Source: Vibrio diazotrophicus (lineage in GTDB: Bacteria > Pseudomonadota > Gammaproteobacteria > Enterobacterales > Vibrionaceae). From it: a DNA stretch of 64,000 nucleotides. Both the position numbers and the translations under genes were made by a program. How positions within the stretch are numbered: the first letter of the stretch is position 1; each line of letters opens with the position of its first letter. The notes beneath the pieces were generated by a model. It was not told the origin of the DNA. It did not search any database and saw only the letters and a list, made by a program, of their open reading frames with translations. The stretch spans positions 62,001 to 126,000 of the forward strand of contig NZ_CP151842.1 in assembly GCF_038452265.1 (NCBI RefSeq), written 5' to 3'. This document shows positions 36,878 through 45,908 of this stretch, in pieces.

Positions 36878-38707
36878 TTATTCCTCGCCAATAAACCCAC
36901 CCGTTTGGTGTGTCCACAACTGAGCGTATACACCATTTTGAGCAAGTAGCTCCTGATGTGAGCCTTGCTCGATGATTTGACCTTTATCCATCACGATCAG
37001 GCGATCCATGGCTGCAATGGTTGATAGTCGGTGCGCGATGGCAATAACCGTTTTGCCTTCCATTAGCACTTCAAGGTTCTCTTGAATCGCAGATTCCACT
37101 TCTGAGTCCAATGCGGATGTTGCTTCATCCATAATCAGTATCGGTGCGTTTTTCAGTAGTACACGCGCAATGGCAATACGCTGACGCTGACCACCAGAGA
37201 GCTTCACGCCTCGCTCACCCACTTCCACGTCGTAACCCGTGCGACCTTGTTCATCTTTCAAATCAATAATGAAATCATGAGCATGTGCCTGTTTGGCTGC
37301 GCAGATAAGAGCCTCTTCATCGGCGTTTGGATCGCCATAAAGAATATTTTCACGAATCGAACGGTGCAGAAGTGAAGTATCTTGCGTGATCATACCGATT
37401 TGTTGACGCAGAGACTCCTGTGTCACCGCCGCTATGTTCTGCCCATCAATAGAAATTGTGCCGGACTGAACATCGTAAAAGCGCAATAGCAAGTTAACCA
37501 AACTCGATTTACCGGCACCTGAACGACCAACAATCCCGACTTTCTCACCCGGTTTTAAATCAAGATTCAAAGATTGGAAAACGGGTTTATCTTCGCTGTA
37601 ATGGAAATCGACCTGGTTAAATTCGACTTTGCCTTGTGTCACTGTTAGTTCTGGCGCATTGGCAGCGTCTTTGATTTCAACATCGCTGGAGATGGTGTTC
37701 ATGCCATCGACAACCGTACCAATGTTTTCAAACAACGCACTTACTTCCCACATGATCCACTTAGACATACCCTGAACGCGCAACGCGATACTAATCGCGA
37801 CCGCAATCACACCCACGGTAACCGCGTTATCCAACCAAAGGTTGATGGATAGAGCTGCAATGGAAAACAGCAACAAGTAGTTAATAGCATCCACGCTAAA
37901 TAGCAGGCACGTCACCATGCGCATCTGTTTATAAACGGTTTTCAAAAACAGCTTCATGCTGCTTTCGGCATAATCCATTTCACGTTGCGAATGGGAAAAT
38001 AGCTTTACTGTCGTGATATTGGTGTAGCTATCGACGATGCGGCCTGTCATGACGGAGCGAGCATCCGCTTGTTCGGTGGCAACTTGCTTCATTTTTGGAA
38101 TGAAGTAGAGCTGAATGAGGATGTAGGTAATTAACCAAATCAAAATTGGCAGCATCAGCACCATATCGGACTCGCCCATCATCCAAATCATCGAAACAAA
38201 ATAGACCGAGATGTACACCAGTACGTCGACCATCTTCATTACGGTTTCACGCACAGAAAGAGCACTTTGCATCACTTTAGTGGCAACACGCCCTGAGAAA
38301 TCTTTCTGAAAGAAGCCCACGCTTTGTTTGAGCATGTAGCGGTGCACTAACCAGCGAATCGACATCGGATAATTGCCGAGCAATGTTTGATGCATGATGT
38401 TGGAGTGCAGAAATGCCAGCAACGGCATCACTAATGCGACAAGAATCGCCATCGACCAGAGGCGGCCGCTTTGGTCTGCCCAAAAAGTCTCTGGTTTTTG
38501 GCTGCTGAGAATATCAACCAACTCACCCATATAACGCAGAAGCGTCACTTCAGCGATAGCAACACAGGCACTGAGTAGCGACATGATCAGTAATGGTTTT
38601 TCAAAACCACGAGTGTAATGACGGCAAAAAGCAAACAAGGTTTTTGGCGGCTTTTGAGGTTCTTCTCTTGGAAATGCCTCGGTAAGTTTTTCAAACCATT
38701 GGAACAT
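36878..38707 (-). CDS. ABC exporter, fused membrane and ATPase domains
   Basis: This 609-residue half-transporter has six membrane helices in residues about 35-320 and a C-terminal ATPase with Walker A GIVGRSGAGKSS, Q-loop GMITQDTSLLHRS, signature [16 protein letters not shown], Walker B PILIMDEATSALD and the H-loop IAIAHRLSTIA. It works as a homodimer, or with an unlinked partner. It has an MsbA-like layout, but the substrate is unknown; its V. cholerae counterpart beside fhuA is, as I recall, annotated as a haemolysin-secretion-type ATPase. It is divergent from fhuA and shares the region with the Fur box, so iron control is possible. Confidence 0.88.
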   Translation of the reverse strand: MFQWFEKLTEAFPREEPQKPPKTLFAFCRHYTRGFEKPLLIMSLLSACVAIAEVTLLRYMGELVDILSSQKPETFWADQSGRLWSMAILVALVMPLLAFLHSNIMHQTLLGNYPMSIRWLVHRYMLKQSVGFFQKDFSGRVATKVMQSALSVRETVMKMVDVLVYISVYFVSMIWMMGESDMVLMLPILIWLITYILIQLYFIPKMKQVATEQADARSVMTGRIVDSYTNITTVKLFSHSQREMDYAESSMKLFLKTVYKQMRMVTCLLFSVDAINYLLLFSIAALSINLWLDNAVTVGVIAVAISIALRVQGMSKWIMWEVSALFENIGTVVDGMNTISSDVEIKDAANAPELTVTQGKVEFNQVDFHYSEDKPVFQSLNLDLKPGEKVGIVGRSGAGKSSLVNLLLRFYDVQSGTISIDGQNIAAVTQESLRQQIGMITQDTSLLHRSIRENILYGDPNADEEALICAAKQAHAHDFIIDLKDEQGRTGYDVEVGERGVKLSGGQRQRIAIARVLLKNAPILIMDEATSALDSEVESAIQENLEVLMEGKTVIAIAHRLSTIAAMDRLIVMDKGQIIEQGSHQELLAQNGVYAQLWTHQTGGFIGEE

Positions 38708-38771
38708 GTTTTATTTGACCTATATTAATGAAATTGAGATTGCTTCGTATTTGCACTTCCAATTATGGTAT

Positions 38772-38814
38772 TTATCAGTAAAATGCCGTACGCATAATAA
38801 TGATAATCAAAACT
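38772..38814 (+). promoter_or_regulatory. fhuA promoter with Fur box
   Basis: TTATCA (38772-38777), 17 bases and TAATAA (38795-38800) form a promoter. The 19-mer 38796-38814 contains ATAATGATAATCA, matching the first 14 positions of the Fur consensus GATAATGATAATCATTATC except the first; the rest is poor. Bound Fur would cover the -10. Confidence 0.7.
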
Positions 38815-38847
38815 ATTCTCAAATTTTTACAGCAGGGGGTTCCAATC

Positions 38848-40944
38848 ATGGTAACGACACGCCCAACTAGACTCGGACAAGCAATCCGCACCGCGCTCTG
38901 TTTTAGCTTGGTGCCATTCTCACTTCTTACTAGCCAAAGCGTATTGGCAGAAGAGGTTGTTCAAAAAGATTCTCTAGCAGTAGAAACCATTGTGGTTACT
39001 GCTTCTGCACTGAAAGTTGACACGCCAGCGCAAGAGACGCCGAAGTCAGTATCTATTATTGACCGCACAGATCTTGAACAGCATGACGTTCAAAAATTGG
39101 ATGAAGCTTTACGTTACACTCCAGGGTTTACATCACCTTATGGTGCGGACAATGATGCTGAATGGATGTTTGTTCGAGGATTTGAGCCAAGCGTTTATCT
39201 TGATGGAAACCGACTTTATAAAGAGGGTTTCTTCGCTTGGGTTGTTGAGCCGTTTGGTCTAGAGCGCGTTGAATTAGTAAAAGGACCTTCTTCGGTGCTT
39301 TACGGTGAGACGATGCCGGGTGGCGTGATTAACGTCGTTCAGAAAAAGCCAACAGATGCACCTCAAGGAAAAGTAACATTTTCAGTCGGTAACAAGGATT
39401 ACCAACAATTAGGTGTAGATGTTTCAGATTGGGCAAATGAAGATGGCTCTCAACGTTATCGTTTGGTTGCGATGGTTAACCAAAAAGATGGTGAAAAAGA
39501 TCGTACTGAGAATCAACGAGTATATATAGCACCTAGTTATTCTATCGATTTCTCGGAGGAAACATCTTTAACTTTGTTGATGACCTTCTTACAAGATGAC
39601 GGCATTCCAGTTAATAACTTTCTACCTAGTGAAGGTGTTTTGACTGCATTACCAAATGGAGAAAAGTTCTCAACTAGCGCTAACTACGGCTTACCAGATA
39701 GTGATGGTTTTGAAAAAACGCAAGTTTCTTTGGGCTATCAGCTATCTCATCAATTGAATGACGTTTGGGCTTTAAATCAAAACTTTAATTATTCATATGT
39801 AGATCTATATCTTCGTAGTACTTCAGTCTGGAATAATTATGATGGTGACGCATACACTTTGGGTCGTTATACCAATTTTAATGATGGCGATTCACAAAGT
39901 TTCACTATTGATAACAACGCTCTTGCTGAGTGGCAAAGTGATAGTTTTGAACATCGTTTTCTAACTGGTTTCGATCTTCAACATCATGAAAATAGTTGGC
40001 TAGGAAACAGTGCAATCGGCAGTTCTGCGGGCAATGTAAATATCCTTAATCCGACATATGTAACGCCAGATATCTCTGCTGACTTATATGACAATGAAAT
40101 CACTAAGCAACAACTTGGCCTATATGCGCAATATCAGACCAAATGGGATCAAAAGTGGATTTTCAACTTAGGCGGTAGATACGATTCTGTCAATCTTGAA
40201 AGTACTGCTACGAATAAAGATGAAATGGATGATGGGCAGCTTTCGTTGAGCGGCGGGTTGATGTACTTGTCGGATAACGGGTTTTCTCCATATGTTAGTT
40301 ATTCTGAGTCATTTTATGCAGTTAGCAGTATTGATGCGACAACTAAGAAACTGTTTAAGCCAATTGAAAGTGCTCAACGTGAAGTGGGTGTGAAATATAT
40401 GCCTACTTGGCTAGATGGGTATTTCAATGTTGCTTGGTTTGATATTGAGCAAGACAACGCAACTGTTAGTGCTTTAGTTGACGGTGTGCTAACAACGTCT
40501 CAAAAAGGGTCTCAGCAGAACACTAAAGGTGTCGAAGTTGAAGCTAAAATTGCGATGACAGAGAATCTAATTGTGAATGCAAATTATACATACCTAGACT
40601 CTCACTCAGGAGAAGGCTCTGACCGTTCTCGTGATTCATTGATCCCTCGTCATCTAGCTTCAGGTTGGGTAACGTATGATTTCTCAGGCCTAGGTATTGA
40701 AGGATTAACAGTTGGTTCTGGTGTTCGCTATACAGGAACTAGTGTTGATTCTCCTAAAAATGAAACAATCCCTGCATATCTCTTATGGGATGCGATGGCA
40801 ACATATGCGATTAATAAGAAATGGGATATGCAGTTCAACGTGAGTAATCTAACGAATGAAGAGTATGTTGCAGGATGTGATTGGGGTACTTGTTACTACG
40901 GTGAATCTCGTCGCATGACAGCAACAGTCAACTACAACTGGTAA
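38848..40944 (+). CDS. fhuA: TonB-dependent ferrichrome receptor
   Basis: This 698-residue outer-membrane receptor has a signal peptide (cleavage near VLA-EE at residue 35), a TonB box ETIVVTA, a plug domain (about 50-170; VELVKGPSSVLYGETMPGGVINVVQKKP) and a 22-strand barrel ending in aromatic NYNW. The family tail with CDWGTCYYGESRR resembles FhuA-type receptors. It takes up ferrichrome-type hydroxamate siderophores, as shown by the following fhuC, fhuD and fhuB. The start at 38848 is used because GGGGGT lies 8 bases upstream; the ATG at 38800 lies in the Fur box and promoter. Codon use is somewhat more A/T-rich in the barrel than in neighbours. Confidence 0.92.
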   Translation: MVTTRPTRLGQAIRTALCFSLVPFSLLTSQSVLAEEVVQKDSLAVETIVVTASALKVDTPAQETPKSVSIIDRTDLEQHDVQKLDEALRYTPGFTSPYGADNDAEWMFVRGFEPSVYLDGNRLYKEGFFAWVVEPFGLERVELVKGPSSVLYGETMPGGVINVVQKKPTDAPQGKVTFSVGNKDYQQLGVDVSDWANEDGSQRYRLVAMVNQKDGEKDRTENQRVYIAPSYSIDFSEETSLTLLMTFLQDDGIPVNNFLPSEGVLTALPNGEKFSTSANYGLPDSDGFEKTQVSLGYQLSHQLNDVWALNQNFNYSYVDLYLRSTSVWNNYDGDAYTLGRYTNFNDGDSQSFTIDNNALAEWQSDSFEHRFLTGFDLQHHENSWLGNSAIGSSAGNVNILNPTYVTPDISADLYDNEITKQQLGLYAQYQTKWDQKWIFNLGGRYDSVNLESTATNKDEMDDGQLSLSGGLMYLSDNGFSPYVSYSESFYAVSSIDATTKKLFKPIESAQREVGVKYMPTWLDGYFNVAWFDIEQDNATVSALVDGVLTTSQKGSQQNTKGVEVEAKIAMTENLIVNANYTYLDSHSGEGSDRSRDSLIPRHLASGWVTYDFSGLGIEGLTVGSGVRYTGTSVDSPKNETIPAYLLWDAMATYAINKKWDMQFNVSNLTNEEYVAGCDWGTCYYGESRRMTATVNYNW

Positions 40945-40952
40945 TCCTTTTA

Positions 40953-40983
40953 AACTCACTCTCTTAAGGGAGTGAGTTTTTTT
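40953..40983 (+). terminator. Terminator after fhuA
   Basis: AACTCACTCTC / GGGAGTGAGTT with a 5-base loop, then T7. It separates fhuA from fhuCDB and probably lets only some transcripts through. Confidence 0.85.
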
Positions 40984-41048
40984 GTTTGTTTTATTCCTGC
41001 TTCTGCAGGATTTGTTGTTTGAGAATTCCCAGAATAAGGGAGAGAGAG

Positions 41049-41834
41049 ATGTATCATTTACAAGGTGTTGAAATGGTACGAGGTGGGCGAACCATCTTGT
41101 CTGTGGATTCACTGAACATACCCACCAATGAGTTAACGGTTGTGCTCGGACACAATGGTTCAGGCAAGTCGACTTTAGTCAGCCTTTTGTCTGGTCAGCA
41201 AGTGCCGGATAAAGGTTTCGTTGAGTTAAATGGACAATCTCTCTCATCTTTAGCCGCAAAAGAGTTAGCTAAATCCGTCGCGTTTCTTCCACAAAAATTG
41301 CCTACCTCTGCGGGCTTAACGGTTCGTGAGTTGGTTCGTTTAGGACGTTTTCCTTGGCGGGGTGCACTTGGGCGCTGGAAAGCCGAAGATGAAACCATTA
41401 TTGATGAGTCGATTGCCAAAACAGGAGTGACGGATTTCGCTCATACGCTTGCTGACGAACTGTCTGGAGGTGAGCGTCAAAGAGCTTGGGTTGCGATGTT
41501 ACTGGCGCAGCAATCGCCGGTTTTGATCCTTGATGAACCCACTTCGGCGCTAGACGTACATCATCAATATCAATTGATGGCTCTATTGGCTGAATTAAAT
41601 CAAACACAAGGTTGTGGAATTATAGTGATTCTTCATGACCTGAACTTGGCTCTGCGTTATGCCACTCATATTGTGGCGCTAAAACAAGGGCGAATAGCTT
41701 TTGAAGGTGCGGCGGAATTACTGCTTGATGAGCAGCGACTATCAGAGCTTTATCATTCTCCCATCAGATTGATTGAACACCCGCAGCCTGCTGCCGAATC
41801 TAAAACTAATAAGGTCGCCATCGTATGTGCTTAA
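41049..41834 (+). CDS. fhuC: Ferrichrome ABC transporter ATPase
   Basis: This 261-residue cytoplasmic ATPase powers hydroxamate siderophore import. Walker A is GHNGSGKST (about residues 34-42), the signature LSGGERQRAW, and Walker [14 protein letters not shown]. The start at 41049 follows GGGAGAGAGAG; an upstream ATG 21 codons earlier encodes an unlike Cys-rich leader. It overlaps fhuD by 10 bases. The gene set A-C-D-B has the E. coli order. Confidence 0.92.
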   Translation: MYHLQGVEMVRGGRTILSVDSLNIPTNELTVVLGHNGSGKSTLVSLLSGQQVPDKGFVELNGQSLSSLAAKELAKSVAFLPQKLPTSAGLTVRELVRLGRFPWRGALGRWKAEDETIIDESIAKTGVTDFAHTLADELSGGERQRAWVAMLLAQQSPVLILDEPTSALDVHHQYQLMALLAELNQTQGCGIIVILHDLNLALRYATHIVALKQGRIAFEGAAELLLDEQRLSELYHSPIRLIEHPQPAAESKTNKVAIVCA

Positions 41835-42757
41835 AAACCCTAAAAAAGGCATCTCAAAGCCTAGTTGTACTCTTCAGTTTATTGCTTTGTGGTCAGGCCG
41901 TGGCTGACATTCATATTCAAGACAGCCGTGGTGAACAAGTCTTTTCCCAATCACCGCAACGTGTCGTTGTGCTGAATTGGGACTTGCTAGAACAGGTATT
42001 GGAGCTTGATATCACGCCCGTCGGTGCGCCAAATTTGCCTTCATATACTGAGTGGGTTGCTCAGCCTGCAATCCCTGTTGGCGTTGAAGATATCGGCACT
42101 CGCTCCGAGCCTAATCTCGATAAAATTTCAGCGTTAAAACCGGATGTGATTATTGCTGCTTCTCCACAGAAGGATCTGATTCCGACTCTTGAACGTATTG
42201 CTCCGGTTGTTTATCTGTCGAACTATGGTCAGCAAGACCAGTCAGCTCAAGTGGCTATTGAGCAATTCAAAACATTGGCGGTGTTATTTGGTAAGCAAGA
42301 ATTAGCACAGCAAAAGCTAGATACAATGAATGAGCGATTTAAGCAATTAAGCACATCGTTACATCAGGCATTCGGCGAAGAACTGCCATCGGTTGTCGCA
42401 ATGCGTTTTGCCAGTAATACGTCTGTGTTCTTGTATGGTGACAACTCTGGCACTCAATACGTAATTGAACAGTTAGGCCTAAAAGCGGCGTTGCCTCAGC
42501 CTGCCACACCTTGGGGTATCGTTCAAAAACGCTTGAATGAATTACAGAACGTGAAAGATGGGTATGTGCTCTATATCTTGCCATTCCCAGAACAAGAGAA
42601 GCTCAATAAATCCATGTTGTGGAAAGCGATGCCTTTTGTCCGTAGCGGTAAGGTGAATGCGGTTCGTACCGTATGGAGTTACGGCGGAGCCATGTCACTG
42701 CTTTACACGGCTGAAGCATTGAGCGAGAGCTTGCTTGAGGTTGCGCCAAAGTCATGA
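41825..42757 (+). CDS. fhuD: Ferrichrome periplasmic binding protein
   Basis: This 310-residue class III (helical backbone) binding protein has a signal peptide ending near QAVADIH. It contains RVVVLNWDLLEQVLELDITPVG and EPNLDKISALKPDVII, typical of FhuD/FepB-type iron-siderophore carriers. It hands ferric hydroxamate to the FhuB permease. Its start lies within the end of fhuC and its stop overlaps fhuB by 4 bases (ATGA), so the three are translationally coupled. Confidence 0.92.
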   Translation: MCLKTLKKASQSLVVLFSLLLCGQAVADIHIQDSRGEQVFSQSPQRVVVLNWDLLEQVLELDITPVGAPNLPSYTEWVAQPAIPVGVEDIGTRSEPNLDKISALKPDVIIAASPQKDLIPTLERIAPVVYLSNYGQQDQSAQVAIEQFKTLAVLFGKQELAQQKLDTMNERFKQLSTSLHQAFGEELPSVVAMRFASNTSVFLYGDNSGTQYVIEQLGLKAALPQPATPWGIVQKRLNELQNVKDGYVLYILPFPEQEKLNKSMLWKAMPFVRSGKVNAVRTVWSYGGAMSLLYTAEALSESLLEVAPKS

Positions 42758-44721
42758 GGTTTGTTCATTTAAACCTGCTTGGCTTATTCGTGTTGCTGGC
42801 GGCAGCGTTCAGTTTGCAGATCGGTAATGAACTCAGTTTGTCGATGCAGTGGAGCCTCGCAACCTTAGCCACTGAAGCGCAAGAGTTTGCGGACTTCAAC
42901 TTTTTCTATGCTCAATTGCCAAGGGCGGCTATCACTATTCTCGTCGGTGCGATGTTAGGTCTGGTTGGCAGCTTAATGCAGCAACTGACTCAGAACACGC
43001 TGACTTCACCACTGACTTTGGGCACATCTTCCGGTGCTTGGCTTGCATTAATCGTCGTTAATATCTGGTTTTCAGACTTAATTGCCGATTACAGTGCGCT
43101 TGCAGCAATGGTCGGTGCGTTGTGTGCATTTGGTGTAATCGTATTAATTACGGGCGTTAACAATATGACCGGCTTGCCTTTAGTGGTGTCCGGCATGGTA
43201 GTGAATATCCTTCTTGGTTCTATTGCCACCGCGATCATTTTGCTTAATGAACAGTTCGCACAAAACGTATTTATGTGGGGGGCTGGTGATTTAGCGCAGA
43301 ATGGTTGGGAATGGCTAGAGTGGCTGCTTCCGCGTTTAGCTATCTCAATTCCGTTACTTATCGTAGCGCCCAGAATTCTGACTTTGATGAGATTAGGTCA
43401 TCAAGGCGCTGCAGCTCGTGGTCTCGCGGTTATTCCTACCTTCTTGTTATTGATGATGGCGGGCATCTGGTTGGTTTCAGCATCTATTACTGCGGTAGGG
43501 GTGATTGGCTTTATCGGTTTATTAACGCCAAACATTGCTCGCGCGATGGGGGCAAGAACGCCAAAGATGGAGCTTTATTCGAGCATGTTGCTTGGTGCTT
43601 TGCTGTTGCTGTGTACCGACATGCTTTCTATGTGGTTAAGCTTATGGACGGCGGAAGTAGTACCGAGTGGTATCACGACTGCTGCGATTGGTGCTCCTGC
43701 GTTAATCTGGTTTAGCCGTCGTCAGTTAAAAGCACAAGACACGCTGTCTATCAACTTTCCTCATCATCGTAGCAATGTGAGTACCGTCAGTGTTTCGCTT
43801 CTTGTTTTTGCTTTTGTTGTGGCGATAGCGCTACACAGTTTTTTGCAAGTGAGCGAGAACAGTTGGAGTTGGATTGTCCCAAGTGAATACCAATGGCAAC
43901 TGCGTTGGCCTCGTGCGTTAACGGCTTTATTTGCTGGTATTGGTCTGGCGATTGCGGGAACGATTCTGCAACGTTTGATTTATAACCCGTTGGCAAGCCC
44001 AGACATTCTTGGTGTCTCTTCCGGTGCTACATTTGCTTTAGTGTTTGCCAGTTTTTTTCTTGGTCAATCAATGTTGAACACCAACTGGGTAACGGCATTG
44101 TTGGGCAGTGTGATTGTGTTGATTGCTCTGTTGGTGTTGGGTAAGCGCCACCAGTACGCGCCTTCTAGTTTAATTCTGACAGGTATTGCGATTACTGCAT
44201 TGCTCGAAGCTTTGGTGCAGTTCTGTCTTTCAAAAGGCACGGCGGGCAGTTATCAAATCTTACTATGGCTAGCTGGCTCGACGTATCGAGTCTCTTCCTC
44301 ACAAAGTCTCTACTTGGCTATCGGCGTTGTCGGATTGTCCTGCTTTGCTTTGCTGACGTCTCGATGGCTAACTTTGATCTCTATTGGACGCAGTTTTGCC
44401 GGTGCGCGAGGCTTAAGCCCGCAAACGGCCAGTTTAGTTCTGCTGATTGTTGTGGCTCTATTATGTGCCTTGGTGACAGCAACCATGGGGCCTGTCTCTT
44501 TCGTTGGTTTAATCGCGCCACATATGGCAATGATGCTGGGAGCGCAGAAAGCAAAGCAGCAACTCTTGATGGCAAGCTTGGTGGGTGGGTCGTTAATGCT
44601 ATGGGCGGACTGGCTAGGGCAAGTGATGTTGTATCCAATGCAGATTGCGGCGGGAACTATCGTCGCCATTCTCGGCGGAAGTTATTTCTTGTTGCTGTTA
44701 GTTTTCAGCAGAACGAAATAA
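42754..44721 (+). CDS. fhuB: Ferrichrome ABC transporter permease, fused double form
   Basis: This 655-residue inner-membrane permease is made of two homologous FecCD halves (about 1-330 and 340-655), each with about ten helices. The conserved block is seen twice: PRAAITILVGAMLGLVGSLM and PRALTALFAGIGLAIAGTIL. Likewise GFIGLLTPNIAR in the first half pairs with SFVGLIAPHMAM in the second. The fused form is the E. coli FhuB type. It completes the fhuACDB uptake locus, and a weak terminator follows. Confidence 0.94.
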   Translation: MRFVHLNLLGLFVLLAAAFSLQIGNELSLSMQWSLATLATEAQEFADFNFFYAQLPRAAITILVGAMLGLVGSLMQQLTQNTLTSPLTLGTSSGAWLALIVVNIWFSDLIADYSALAAMVGALCAFGVIVLITGVNNMTGLPLVVSGMVVNILLGSIATAIILLNEQFAQNVFMWGAGDLAQNGWEWLEWLLPRLAISIPLLIVAPRILTLMRLGHQGAAARGLAVIPTFLLLMMAGIWLVSASITAVGVIGFIGLLTPNIARAMGARTPKMELYSSMLLGALLLLCTDMLSMWLSLWTAEVVPSGITTAAIGAPALIWFSRRQLKAQDTLSINFPHHRSNVSTVSVSLLVFAFVVAIALHSFLQVSENSWSWIVPSEYQWQLRWPRALTALFAGIGLAIAGTILQRLIYNPLASPDILGVSSGATFALVFASFFLGQSMLNTNWVTALLGSVIVLIALLVLGKRHQYAPSSLILTGIAITALLEALVQFCLSKGTAGSYQILLWLAGSTYRVSSSQSLYLAIGVVGLSCFALLTSRWLTLISIGRSFAGARGLSPQTASLVLLIVVALLCALVTATMGPVSFVGLIAPHMAMMLGAQKAKQQLLMASLVGGSLMLWADWLGQVMLYPMQIAAGTIVAILGGSYFLLLLVFSRTK

Positions 44722-44725
44722 AAAG

Positions 44726-44750
44726 AAAAGAGCCCGTTCGGGCTCTTGTT
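44726..44750. terminator. Hairpin between fhuB and the convergent DUF1145 gene
   Basis: AAGAGCCC / GGGCTCTT with a GTTC loop; the T run on the plus strand is interrupted (TTGTT). Confidence 0.7.
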
Positions 44751-45015
44751 ACATCATATGTTTGCGACGAATATCGAGTAGGGCGAAGATGCCGAAAATC
44801 AGTATCGACCATTTTTCCCAACTGCTGGTTTTTACTTTGTCACCAAATGCGCCAACAAAAATCAGCATTTGTAGACCATGCATCATGAACAGGAAGGCGG
44901 TCATGATGTAAAGCGCGATAGCCGCTTTACCGGGAAATGGCATAACAATGTTGAGCAGCAGTACAAGCCAGACAAATGCAATCGCAGCTTTCGCTAATAC
45001 TAATAGAGCTTTCAT
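44749..45015 (-). CDS. DUF1145-family membrane protein (YhhL type)
   Basis: This 88-residue protein has three hydrophobic segments (about 3-22, 30-55, 68-80). The sequence with LLLNIVMPFPGKAAIAL and HGLQMLIF fits DUF1145, whose E. coli member yhhL sits next to rsmD as here. The start overlaps the rsmD stop by 4 bases, so they form one unit. Function unknown. Confidence 0.85.
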   Translation of the reverse strand: MKALLVLAKAAIAFVWLVLLLNIVMPFPGKAAIALYIMTAFLFMMHGLQMLIFVGAFGDKVKTSSWEKWSILIFGIFALLDIRRKHMM

Positions 45016-45611
45016 TCTGTAGTCCTTTCAAACAGTCGGTAACACACTTGGCCAGCACTTTTTTCTCGGTATAGCTGCCAGCTTTCTGGTAATTCAGGTA
45101 ACGATAATTCTTTTTCGGTTTCTATGTAAATCATCGCGTTATCAGCAAGCCACCCATTCTGCTCCAGCAGTTGCAGCGTTTCATCTAACAAGCCTTTACG
45201 AAACGGCGGGTCGATGAACACCACATCAAAAGGGGAGCCACTCTGCTTTAAGTACGCGAGAGAGTCAGTATTAATCGCTTCAATATTGGTTGCTTTCAAT
45301 GTGGCGATGTTCGTTTTCAATTGATTGAATGCCTGAGCGTTCATCTCCAGCATTGTGACACTTTCAGCCTGACGCGATGCACACTCAAAACCTAAACCGC
45401 CCGATCCTGCGAACAGGTCAAGGCATTTGGCATTTGGTACATCTTGAGCAATCCAGTTAAATAGGGTTTCTTTGACTCTATCTGTGGTTGGGCGTAAGCC
45501 TTCTGCATCGTGAACGGGTAGTTTTCTTCCGCGCCATAAGCCGCTGATAATTCGAACTTGCCCACTTGGAGCACGATTTTGTGATGGGTTTTGTTGGCGA
45601 CGTCTTACCAT
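45012..45611 (-). CDS. rsmD: 16S rRNA (guanine-966-N2)-methyltransferase
   Basis: This 199-residue RsmD methylates G966 of 16S rRNA. It shows QVRIISGLWRGRKLPV, RPTTDRVKETLFNWI, the SAM-binding LDLFAGSGGLGFECASR (about residues 64-80) and the catalytic VFIDPPFRKG. It is divergent from ftsY, the usual arrangement in gammaproteobacteria. Confidence 0.95.
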   Translation of the reverse strand: MVRRRQQNPSQNRAPSGQVRIISGLWRGRKLPVHDAEGLRPTTDRVKETLFNWIAQDVPNAKCLDLFAGSGGLGFECASRQAESVTMLEMNAQAFNQLKTNIATLKATNIEAINTDSLAYLKQSGSPFDVVFIDPPFRKGLLDETLQLLEQNGWLADNAMIYIETEKELSLPELPESWQLYREKSAGQVCYRLFERTTE

Positions 45612-45640
45612 AGATTTTTTGACCGCTAATTAAGTGTTAT

Positions 45641-45723
45641 TATACCCCAGTAACCTCAAGATGCTTGTTCTGAACTCGTCGATGAAGCTCTGAATCCTGC
45701 ATTGTGAGGTCACTTGGGTATAT
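45641..45723. repeat. Imperfect palindromic intergenic element (Vibrio-type repeat)
   Basis: The outer arms TATACCCCAGTAACCTCA and the complement of TGAGGTCACTTGGGTATA pair over about 24 bases with few mismatches, and the middle (TTCTGAACTC ... AAGCTCTGAA) pairs again. The whole can fold into one 83-base hairpin. Similar sequences beginning ATACCCAAGT recur between genes in vibrios as I recall them; only one copy is seen here. Confidence 0.65.
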
Positions 45724-45908
45724 AGCCAACCTTTCAGTAATAATAGTTTTGCTGAAGATAAGCATTCATAAATATGGCAAAGTTTACCAAGTGAAGAAGA
45801 AAGTTATCACTGCTTTGTCATTTTTCTTTTCTTTTTAGGGATAATTCTTTAAGAAAAGAGTCATAGTTTAGAAAAATAATCAGACAAGAAAATCTAGGAT
45901 ATCCTCAG

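Noticed and set aside
43305..43715. A 136-codon frame inside fhuB, and similar long frames inside ftsY, plsB and RND genes
   Set aside because: These are shadow frames within well-supported genes with clear family matches and lack their own ribosome sites.
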